From Whalleya microplaca (lineage: Eukaryota; Ascomycota; Sordariomycetes; Xylariales; Xylariaceae), in assembly GCA_022497155.1 (NCBI GenBank), contig MU385731.1, positions 434,001 through 498,000 on the forward strand: a stretch of DNA of 64,000 bases. Direction: 5' to 3'. Within the stretch, counting starts at the first letter, position 1; every line of letters starts with the position of its first letter. Below are positions 1 to 8,949 of the stretch, in pieces. The notes below the pieces were generated by a model. That model was not told the origin of the DNA. It saw nothing but the letters and a program-made list of their open reading frames with translations, and made no database searches. A program made the position numbers and the translations under genes.

Positions 1-333
1 TCGTCCTCGCGCGGGGGAGGGGGCCCGCAGGGCTGGATCATCTTGCGGATGAGCTGGGCGCGCACCTTGGCGGCGGGCTCGTTCTGGGCGAGCGAGATGT
101 AGGCGAGGTGCGGCGGGTGGCCGACGATGCTCGAGTAGGTGTCGCGCGCGACGTTGGTCCGCCACTCCCACGACGTCGTGTCCGGGTGCCCCGTGCCGAC
201 GTACTTCGCCTGCAGGCGCTCCAGCTCCTGCTGCGTGCGCAGCTTGTCGGCCTATATTGCGTGTTTGCGTTGTTAGTCTGCGCTCAATTACGGGGGGGAT
301 AGGTGCACGGTGGAAGATGGATCGACGGACCAT
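1..333 (-). CDS. Splicing factor 3B subunit 5 (SF3b10/Ysf3), 3' end cut by window edge
   Basis: The coding exon 251..1 reads ADKLRTQQELERLQAKY and continues with the SF3b5 signature: GTGHPDTTSWEW, a RDTYSSIVGH stretch and the C-terminal RKMIQPCGPPPP motif. SF3b5 is a subunit of about 85 residues of the SF3b complex in U2 snRNP, which binds near the intron branch site in the nucleus. The protein is almost complete; only its last residue or two and the stop lie beyond the left edge. An intron ends at 252, with a GACTAAC-type branch site about 20 bases upstream of its AG. Homologues begin M-A-D-K, so I place the start at the ATG 333..331, immediately followed by the intron. That puts only the start codon in exon 1. 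The donor would be GTCCGT, which is unusual, so identity is firm and the start is tentative. Confidence 0.88.
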   Translation of the reverse strand, partial: MVRRSIFHRAPIPPVIERRLTTQTRNIGRQAAHAAGAGAPAGEVRRHGAPGHDVVGVADQRRARHLLEHRRPPAAPRLHLARPERARRQGARPAHPQDDPALRAPSPARGR

Positions 334-882
334 GGCTCTCTGTACGTATTTGCGATGTATACGATATATGCGACGGCGTGGTTTATCTTGTTTTGTCTGG
401 TCTTGTCTAGGTATTCGAGGCCTGTTGAGGGAGGCGACTAAAGGGCGTTAGTCTGGTTAGTAAGTGAAGGTGTTTAAAAATTGCCTGCCGGGAATATGTA
501 GAAACAGGAGCTTGGGCCCTCAGTCCAGTTATTAAGGTTACAATTCGGTTCACTGCTGTCTCTCAGATTCTTAGTTGATATTGCAATAAGTTGTAAGTTG
601 TAAGTTGCATGTTGCGACTTTCCTCAAGTTAAGACCGATCTTCGTTTAATCTATTCATTGAAGTATTTCATCTCTTAATCTTACAACAGCCGACTCACCG
701 AAGACCTTATGACCTTGGCGCGACACGTTCTATGTTTCCAAGCTACATCAACCCACCGACAGTCATATGTAAATATTCTACTTATGATACCTATTTAGGT
801 CCTCATTCGAAGTTATCTTTGCACCCCTTACAACTTAGTACAAAGTTCATGATACAGTCTATCTAGAATTATCGCTGTCGAT
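334..882. promoter_or_regulatory. Divergent promoter region, SF3b5 / MYND-like gene
   Basis: A 549-base spacer between divergently transcribed genes. It is moderately AT-rich and contains a short direct repeat (TAAGTTGTAAGTTGTAAGTTG) near 588-608. No ORF or RNA gene is apparent. The promoter role is inferred from gene orientation only. Confidence 0.4.
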
Positions 883-2286
883 ATGTTGGAGCCGTGGGAT
901 GAAGTTCTCGCCCTGCAGAAGGAGCGCCAGCTTTGTGCTGATGATGTACAAAACATCAAGGCATCCTGCGCCAACGAACACGGCAAAAGACACCCTGTAG
1001 AATGCTCGGAATGCTGGACGCGCCTCATAAACCGCATGAGAGATCGTTACCTCAACTCGGCCACTAAGGAGTGGTTTTCGGGTCGCCGCCCGTTTCTTCT
1101 TGAGCTGGATACTTTGTTCTCGAAGGCTCACAGCCTCGAGGTCGACTTCGAGACCATTGAACAGCGCATACTGGACGAGAAGAAAGAGTGGTACCGAGAC
1201 AAACTCAGAAATCTGGGTCTTCAGAATGCGACAAATTCTCCATCCGAGGCGCGAATTCTGCAACAGAGGATTAATGACCGCAGCATCACTACGGATGAGC
1301 TCGCTTCGCAACTGAGGGAGGCCTTTAGTGACAGCGCCGTTCAGAACGAAGAAGCATTCAACGGGTTCCTGGAACGACTGAGGCTTGCCAATTCACCAAA
1401 AGCGCGCTACGATGCTTACATCGATATCTTCTTTCAACCTGATCATGATGCTACTACCGCCGCCAAATCTCAGAAGTATATCGAGATGGTTAGAAATGGG
1501 GTACCGATTGCAGATGCGATGAATGCCATGCTCCGCGATCGCCAATCAGCTAAGGGCGATCAAGATCAGAAGCAGAGACTTCAGAAGAAACACGAGGAGC
1601 TGAAGAGAGCTAAGGCTGCCCATGAGCTGGACAAGGCTAAGAGAGACCAAGCCCGGCAGGATAAGGCACGAGCAGCTGCCGAAGCGGCCGCGGCTCAGGC
1701 CCAACACCATCTTCCTCCGTGTGTAGTGTGTTCAAAATCTCCGGATCCGCAACACTTTATTATATGTCCTCTCTGTCAAATACTTAGCGACCACTACGGA
1801 CTCAAGGATGAGCAACCCACTATATATTGCTCCTCGGAGTGTCAAGATGAAGGCTACGTAAGTCTACTACCCATTAGCTATACCTATCGTGCAGCGACTC
1901 AACGTTGACAGGAATCGCATACGAACGAAACACATGAATGTGCGTCTGAACAAAGGTGTACTACTTTACACGACGAAGACGTGGAAATGGATGGGAATGG
2001 GACAGGCAGTGCTCTGGTATTCTGCCGGGAATGTGTAGAGAACCTCGGCATCCCATCTATCTTTTGCTCGCTGCGGTGTTTTGGTGCGAATTTTCAACAT
2101 CATCGAGACCAAGTCCACGTGCCCGAATGGCGAAGGGCACAACGGGAAGTAAATGACGAGAGCCAGCTTGAATTTGACCCTGAAGATAAGGCGAGATACC
2201 AAGCGAGGAAGATTGAAGATCACGCGACTACGTTAGATGATGCCATATCGGAATGGCAGCAAAAGACAGGCGCGGCTAGGATATAA
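883..2286 (+). CDS. MYND-like zinc-finger protein, 449 aa, function unknown
   Basis: There are two exons, 883..1857 and 1912..2286, joined in phase 0. The N-terminal 270 residues are helical and charged, ending in a Lys/Glu/Ala-rich predicted coiled coil (about 225-270). Then follows a Cys/His cluster: CVVC at 280, CPLC at 295, YCSSEC at 315-320 and His/Cys residues just after the splice junction (H328, C335). The spacing matches a MYND finger (C-x2-C...C-x2-C...YCSxxCQ...H...C), a zinc fold usually used for protein contacts. A second Cys/His module, CREC...FCSLRC followed by a His-rich segment, occupies the C-terminal part. No enzymatic domain such as SET is visible. The gene lies head-to-head with SF3b5. 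The zinc-finger assignment is good; the biological role is not known to me. Confidence 0.75.
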
Positions 2287-2989
2287 CGATCATTACTGCT
2301 GGAGACTGGATACACAGTCTACGGCCGATAGACTTCTTTCTCTTTGCATGAGAGAAGAGGACTGGGGTTTGAAGGTGTTCTCTCAGGTCTTGAACCCAAC
2401 CAACCTAGTGTCAGACGCGAATACTTATTATGTTCGCAGGATCTTAATGAGTATGATATTGTATGCGTAGTATCATGAATACGCATGCAAAGCTAACTTA
2501 AGGGTGCATTATCGCATCGATTGAAGTTCTGACAGTCTGATTGGAGACGACTACATATGTATGTAGGTAATTTGGATGTCTTCATTCACACTGTCTGGCT
2601 AAATGACCTAATCAGGGTGTCTAAGTTCGCTGCTACGGATGTGCGTGTATGTACGTGTATGTACATTATATGTGTGTACTAGAATTATATCTCGTATAAT
2701 TGGGCGACTTTTTTTTGATCGAAATACTGCGTATGTCCCTTTTGGTAACGCCGAGCTGAGTTTTTGTTGGAAGTAAAAGACCCGACCACGGTGCTCGGCG
2801 CCGATAGGGCTTTGCGCCGAGGGAGCGACAGAGCTCCAAGCGCGGCGCATTATCATAGCTGGGAATTTGCCATTCATCCATTGCATCATCTTGGTAATTG
2901 CGCCCTTAAGCCTTACTTTTTTTTTTCCTCTTCGCCTTTCTCTTCCCGACCAGCCCGTAACCACGAAACCTTCTGACCACAATATCACC
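2287..2989. other. Intergenic, MYND-like gene to ISD11
   Basis: Holds the 3' region of the zinc-finger gene and the ISD11 promoter. A long minus-strand ORF here overlaps ISD11 exon 1 and shows no protein-like composition. A pyrimidine-rich tract at 2918-2945 directly precedes the ISD11 leader, as is common in fungal promoters. Confidence 0.35.
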
Positions 2990-3675
2990 ATGTCTATCGT
3001 TTCGGCCCTGAAGGGTGATTTACCACACCAAAGCCGGTCCTTGGTAAGCCAACATTTCCTAGGCTGTCTGTTCTTTACTTTCTTGCAATGCGCTGCACAG
3101 TCTCGAGCTTGCAGCTGGATCGCCGAAGCATGTGCATCCCATTTTTTCTTCACTGGAGCATGGGGCTGACTATGTATGATCTTCCTTATAGTACCGGCAG
3201 CTACTTCGCCAGGGCGAGCAATTCCCAGCATATAACTTCAGAGAATATGCGAAGCGGCGGACGAGAGATGCCTTCCGAGAGAACGTGCGGGTCGAGGATC
3301 CTAGGCAGATACAAGACCTCATACAGAAAGGCCTGAAGGAATTACAAATGATGAAGGTGCGACTCCCAGCCCCTCGTTCGGGGATGATACAGGATAGGTC
3401 AGCCGGAGATAGACAGCTGGACTGACGGATTTTGCAGCGCCAAACAGTCATCGGAAAATTCTACCAGCTAGACCGGTTAGTGGTGGAGGGCGGCATGTCG
3501 GTATGTTTCTCCAACTGAACCAGGGCTAAAAAAAAGAGCACCGGTTAACTGTAATATTAGGGCAAGGAGACAGGAAAATCGGGAGGAATAGCGAGGCAAA
3601 AGGACACGGGGTGAGTATTCCCTTTCGAAACTACATACGTGGTGAACCGCTGCTAACTGCAGCAGATTGGACTGA
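2990..3675 (+). CDS. ISD11: ISD11, LYR-motif Fe-S cluster biogenesis factor
   Basis: The spliced exons 2990..3043, 3192..3356, 3438..3500 and 3561..3610, plus a short last exon near 3666..3675, give about 111-113 residues. Diagnostic features are the LYR tripeptide formed across the first junction ([10 protein letters not shown]), [17 protein letters not shown], and the C-terminal [19 protein letters not shown]. Isd11/LYRM4 binds and stabilises the cysteine desulfurase Nfs1 with acyl carrier protein in the mitochondrial matrix. The last intron has a GTGAGT donor at 3611 and a CTAAC branch site before two possible AG acceptors (3662 or 3665). Splicing gives a C-terminus ...KDTGLD or ...KDTGRLD. 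If the intron is retained, translation stops at 3614 directly after ...KDTG. Length and motif order match the family. Confidence 0.93.
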
Positions 3676-4700
3676 TACATAACGGGGGCCAACTATCAAA
3701 GTTGACCTTTTCCCCCTCCCAAACATGTACATGACCCTTGTACTACTACTCTACGATGCTTGTTCATCAAGCATGCGGTTGTCCCTCGGACATGAGGCAC
3801 CCGACTCTCTGCTTTCAGAGACTCGAGAGTGAGCAACTAGACTCGGGATTGATTTGAAAATCCGTCGGCGGGATATAGAGATAAAGCGATATCACGGTTA
3901 CAGTACCAAGGCTGCCAGGCGGGTTTCGGGGTCTCACAAAATTCCACACAATTGGGCATTGCGTATCTTATGTTACGGTGATTATGACAAATGGAACCTA
4001 GGCTTCTCCCTGCTTTACTTCAAATATGTATAAAGCTCGACTCTCTCAGTATACGCCAAATCTATACTACAAGTGACGAGCCAGGAACTACCCGGCCCTT
4101 TGATGCTGTTGTTTGAACAAGTTGCTTCCACGGTTGCTTGATCGTGGCATCTAGGTACGCATGAAAGTTATGTATGAGACAGCCGAGAAAATAGCTAGGG
4201 TGGAGTTACTTTACCTAAGGTAGTGTTGACCAGCCGCTTTGAGGCTGGGGCGTGGAAGCAAGCCGCGTTTCCGACATGCACGTGATCTTGAATTGTGATG
4301 CAGCCACAGGGGCGTGGAAGCAAGCCGCGTTTCCGACATGCACGTGATCTTGAATTGTGATGCAGCCACAGGGGCGTCGAATCGAGTATCGGCCCATCGG
4401 CGTCTATCCAGAGAGACACGCCCCAAACTTCAGCTGCGCTTGCGCGACGGGCCTCTCTCTCGCCCACTATTGTACATGCACCAACGAAGTCACGATAATC
4501 GCGTCGCAACTTTCTTGGATCAATCTTCGACCCTAGCTTGGCAATCATCACGGCCTTTTTAGGTGCTTTAGTTTCCAATGCGCCGTAATTATACGTGGGC
4601 TACTTTGCTAGTTTGAATTCAATTCAATTCGGCCTAGAAAGATCAATTCGCAACGTCGCTTCGCCGTTCGCCGTTCGCACTTTGCACTCCCATTGCCTAG
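3676..4700. other. Intergenic with a tandem duplication
   Basis: About 1 kb between two plus-strand genes. Apart from the 62-bp tandem duplication listed separately, nothing recognisable is present. The 127-aa minus-strand ORF at 4195-4578 is largely the translated repeat, and I do not consider it a gene. Confidence 0.35.
4247..4377. repeat. 62-bp tandem duplication, two copies plus 7 bp
   Basis: The unit beginning GGGGCGTGGAAGCAAGCCGC starts at 4247, repeats without mismatch from 4309 and begins a third time at 4371 for 7 bases. The perfect identity suggests a recent duplication. Each copy contains a GCACGTGA (E-box-like CACGTG) element. It lies 320-450 bases upstream of the start of the next gene. 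Confidence 0.9.
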
Positions 4701-6857
4701 ATGGCTCCCAACGTACGAAGACATCCTAGCCAACTTCGTCGCCGTTTCTTACTGACATCGCATCGGCTGTAGTTTCGTCCAAATACCCAAACGCGACGTG
4801 GAAATCGTAGTGGCTATGTGGAGCATGACGACTTTGAGGGTACGTCAATGTCTTGTCCGCAATGCTGCAGAGGAACAAAATCTAATCCCATCTTGTAGGC
4901 TTACCTGTCAGGCAATGGCGTCAAGAGTGGGTGAGCGTTGCGCCGCCGCCCCCTACCGACACCACTCAGAAGAACGACATCTGGGCGCTCGAACTGCCGC
5001 ATGGCATGCCCAAGGATTCGCTTTTGCTGCCGCCACATACACAGGACTTGCTTCGAGCTGCTCGCTCTGGAAGGTTATACAAACGACCGCTACCTGCCGA
5101 AGAAGAGGAGGCTGACGCCGACGCCGCCATACCCGAGAAGCCCGAGAAAAAGGAGGAAGATCCAAGCACCAAGGGTTTCCAGGTCAAGGTCTGGAAGCAG
5201 ATCCCGCGTAATGCCGAGGGTCCAACTGTTTCCCATCTGGCCAAGAGAAGAAAAGGGACCGTCACGCTTTCGTCGAGCCTCCCGGCTGGAGCAGCCTCTG
5301 GTCCCACCGTCACCAAGGCTACCGTTCGCCGCGTCGATGCGGCCGGTAACCCCTATACACAAGAGGTAACCTTGAACGACGGGCAACCCATAGACGGGGA
5401 GATCATATCGACCACCGTGGTACCGGCGCCCAACCCCGGCGCGAATACAGATGGCTCTGCTGCTGCGACGCCCGTGCGAAGACGCCCGCCGCCGCCCAAG
5501 AGGAAGCCTAAGGGCCCTGGTCGTGGACGTAAGAAGAAATTGCCTTTGCCGGCAACTACACGGCCCGAACCCTCGGCGACGGGTGTGAATGGTGCTGCCC
5601 ATGGTGTTAAACAGGAAGGCTCTGAAACTACCGTAAGTGGCCATAAGTAATCGCATTCTGCACTCAATTGACCAGTTCTAGGATGTCAAACCAGGAGATC
5701 ACGACGAGACGAAGAATCAAGACAGCGAAATGGCTGACGATGATGATGGCGATGATGGGGAGGATGACGGCGATGACGGCGATGATGGTGATGAAGGAGA
5801 CGAGGATGACGGTGAGCTTGCTGAGGGCGAGAGTGGAAGGGGATCCCGTGCGGAAAGCGAGATCAAGCCCGATCGTATGCTGGATGTGACACCGACAGCC
5901 GTTCAGCATGAACAGTCTGTCTCAGAGACGACACCTATGGATATCTCGACCGAGGACGAATCTCCTCTCCCAAGACAGCCTTCGCCCCCATCTCATCCCA
6001 GCGTGCCCCTAGTCCAACCTCACTTCCAACAGCCAGCGCATTTCGAAGGAAGCCCTCTCAAAAATGTCGTTGCTGCTATCTCTCCTAGTGGGCCGTCGCC
6101 AAGGTTGTCTCCAAAGGATGAAGCATCCGCCGATACACCCGCTACGACTGACGTGGAACAAACAATAGTACCCTCCAACCCAATCCCAGCACCAGTCGAG
6201 TCAGTTGAGTCCATTCCTTCTCATGAGGCCCCAACGCAAGTCGTGGAACAGACCACTATCATCGAGACAAAACCTGAGTTGGACAATGAAAAACCGAATG
6301 ATCCCCCTAACGAGCACGATGAGGTGGCAATGCAGACAGAAACAGCCATTACGGACAACCAATCTGACACTATGGTGGCCCAAGAAACTCAACAAACATG
6401 GCAACCAAGTCTTGAGCCAACCAATCTGCCACCTGTCTTGGAATCTGCCCAAGTTGGAGACGATGCTGCCGCACCATCACCTGCAGCTAACGAAGCTGCG
6501 ACCAGTGTGCAGCCCACCACTGAAAATATTCCCGAGAGAATTGTGGACTCGGCCCCAAATCCAGAGCCTGAAACACAAAGCCAGGCGCCTGAAGCGGATG
6601 CACCACCTCTCACTTCGGAGCCGGCTTCCACGACGGCCGAGTCGATACCTGCTCCGGGGCCCATCGACACCAATGCAGGGCCAGCCGTACCAGAAGCAGT
6701 CGAGGAAAACGAGCCTGAGAGTCCTGACTTGTTCAGCGGTCTCGAGGCCGTCCTCAATCAACAAGGCGGGCCGAAAGAGGCATCGGCCCCGAGTACTAAC
6801 CCGGGAGCTGAGGAGACGAAGGTAGAGTCTGGCGCAACAGTCGAGTCGGAGAACTAG
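4701..6857 (+). CDS. Acidic, low-complexity nuclear-type protein, 662 aa, function unknown
   Basis: Four exons, 4701..4712, 4773..4839, 4899..5632 and 5682..6857, join in frame. The first exon carries only four codons. The ordered, probably conserved part is the N-terminal 180 residues: [44 protein letters not shown] and a block beginning [15 protein letters not shown]. Next comes a Pro/Lys/Arg segment with [20 protein letters not shown] (about 235-255), resembling an AT-hook plus nuclear localisation signal. After that lie a run of Asp/Glu/Gly ([11 protein letters not shown], about 290-320) and a disordered Pro/Glu/Thr/Ser-rich tail to the end. I do not recognise a named family with certainty. 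A chromatin-associated role is inference from the AT-hook-like and acidic segments. Confidence 0.72.
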
Positions 6858-7959
6858 GAGGTTGAACCGAATAGCACCGGATCCTTCTCATCCTGGAGAC
6901 GTTAGGAGACTATGGGGGTGGAAAGGTCAGGGTTGGTCAGTTGCTGTATTATCGTTTTGTAGAGAAAGAGGAGCTCTGGGGTATACGACATCAATCTTGG
7001 ACATTCTTATCAAAACGCAGGTCTGTATGTATCTTGGGCCCAAGAGAGCTTTCTTGGGTAATGGCGCCTTTTTGTTATTGAGAGGAAGGTGTAGAGATAT
7101 CTCTTCAATTATGGAGTCCCGAATTCTATATCATTTTGAACCCTTTCTCCTGGACGTGCTATGCGCTTTTCCTCTATAAGTCTACTGCGATTATAGGCTC
7201 ATGTCATTGACTATTATAATTGATGGTCTTATTTGTTTAGAACGTGAACGACGAGAATCGGAAGCATTGTGGCACTGTTACTCTCATGAATGTGTTGAGT
7301 CCTTAACACTGCTAGTCCTGTCTATGGCCATTACGCATATATGATTATCAAATACGGAGACTCGCATAGGTAAGTAGTTACCTAATATACAGGTACGTAG
7401 CGTCCGGTTAATTTGCCGAAGGGGATTAGATGAAGTAAAGGGGAAGAAAGAGCGACACGGGTCTTTTGGAGTTACGGAGACATCCCGACGGGCTTTTCCC
7501 CGCACGGAGCTAGCTAAAAGTATTTGGCGGCTGAGCGGATCCCTGGACTCATGAACTGATGTTGGTCTGTCTTCAACTCGACTCCTAGTTAAGCATCATC
7601 GCCATTCTCACGTCAGGTATCTCGTTGTCAACACGCTCTTGTCACACTATCAACACGTCCGTGCTATAGGTATATCTCGTCAAGGACGGCACAACTACGA
7701 GCGAGCCAGCCGTCGCAGTTTAGGCACCTAAGAGAGACAGAATGTAGAATTCTTGCAATCAATTATTTCATATATACAATGCAGACTATGGCTAAACCTC
7801 CATGCCCGTGGGCACCAGAAACCACCGGAACACCATCGCAATGATATTTTTCAAATAAGCCGTCCGAGGCTTTAGTTACCAGAACCCAGATGCAACCATG
7901 CACCAAGCACCGCTCAAATGCTTTCCATGTTTTCTAATTCCAATAGCAGGACGCCGAGC
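6858..7959. other. Convergent intergenic region
   Basis: The 3' flanks of the acidic-protein gene (+) and PAPS reductase (-). The short ORFs lack codon bias or motifs, and nothing else is seen. Confidence 0.35.
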
Positions 7960-8949
7960 TCATGCTGTCTCTACCGAGACTTCCACCTTCTGCTCTTGTT
8001 CTACCTTCTCTAGGGCTGCCGCGAGTTGCTCCTCTTCGGCCTTCCGCTGCATTTCTTCGAGGTACAGCGCATACCGCGACTTCTTGTTGTGGATGCCGCA
8101 TTCCGTCTTGGCCTGGCCTTTCCACCGCCCGGCTCTCTCGTCCTCTCCCGCCGCTACCGGTGACGTCGAGTGCCAGTCGCCAATGGACTTGTACCCCCTG
8201 TCGAGGAGCTCGTTGTAGGGGACGTTGTTCTTCGTGATGTACTCCTTCACCTGGGCGAAGGACCAGTCTAGCAACGGGTTGATCTTGACGATGCCGTTTT
8301 CCTCGTCGACCTCGAGAACACCGATCTTGTCCCGCTCACCGCCTTGCGAGCGTCTTCGTCCCGTGAGGACGGCAGCCACGTTGAGCTCCGAGTAGGCTCT
8401 CTGCTGGGGCTCGACCTTGGCAATCCAGTCGTACAGCTCCGCCGCCGTATCGTACAGGTTCTCGCCGTATTTCTCTTCGAATTCGGCGGTGGTGTTCACA
8501 CCTTGTGGTTTGTAAGTGTGGACACGAATGCTGGGGTATTTCGCCTTGACCCGGTCGACGAGGTCATGTGTCTCTTGGAAGTGGTATAATGTATCCAGGA
8601 AGATGAGGTCGACGGGTGATGAGTCAGGAGATTCGGCTTCGATCTTCGACAGCATGTCCGTGGAGACCAGACCCGTAAGGCCAAATGCGGTAGATTGATA
8701 CAGGTTGGGAAAGCAGGCCTTAGCAAAGCGAAGCCTGTCTATGGGCGTCATCTTCTCTAGTTGTTGGTTGAGGTGTTTGGCGTGGAGCTTCGTCAGGGTC
8801 ACTTGAGGCAGGCTGCTGGTGGAACCGTCCGTCGACGATGCGGCCGACACATAACCTGACTCTACATCGGTCACCGGGGGTACCTCCTTAGATCTGAGAC
8901 GAGGCGAGGATGAGCCCGACGACGATTCGGTGTAAGATGAAGGCTCCAT
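7960..8949 (-). CDS. Phosphoadenosine phosphosulfate (PAPS) reductase, 329 aa
   Basis: A single exon starting at the ATG 8949. The enzyme reduces PAPS to sulfite with thioredoxin in assimilatory sulfate reduction (yeast Met16). Visible features are a Ser-rich N-terminal leader of about 50 residues, the adenylyl-binding core (AFGLTGLVSTDML, then DLIFLDTLYHFQET), VLTGRRRSQGG for phosphosulfate contact, and INPLLDWSFAQVKEYI. The catalytic ECGIH motif has its Cys at residue 284. A Glu/Lys-rich helical tail follows. Within the GLTG core, the usual Ser of an SGLTG-like loop is Phe here (AFGLTG), matching fungal Met16 proteins. Length agrees with the family. Adjacent genes are unrelated, and the 2.3-kb upstream spacer presumably holds sulfur-regulatory sites, though I could not assign a clear one. 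Confidence 0.93.
   Translation of the reverse strand: MEPSSYTESSSGSSSPRLRSKEVPPVTDVESGYVSAASSTDGSTSSLPQVTLTKLHAKHLNQQLEKMTPIDRLRFAKACFPNLYQSTAFGLTGLVSTDMLSKIEAESPDSSPVDLIFLDTLYHFQETHDLVDRVKAKYPSIRVHTYKPQGVNTTAEFEEKYGENLYDTAAELYDWIAKVEPQQRAYSELNVAAVLTGRRRSQGGERDKIGVLEVDEENGIVKINPLLDWSFAQVKEYITKNNVPYNELLDRGYKSIGDWHSTSPVAAGEDERAGRWKGQAKTECGIHNKKSRYALYLEEMQRKAEEEQLAAALEKVEQEQKVEVSVETA

Noticed and set aside
2608..3231. 207-aa minus-strand ORF overlapping ISD11
   Set aside because: It overlaps a well-supported gene in antisense, is rich in Arg/Lys/Ser without any motif, and lacks a plausible start context.
4195..4578. 127-aa minus-strand ORF
   Set aside because: More than a third of it is the translated 62-bp tandem duplication; no family feature elsewhere.
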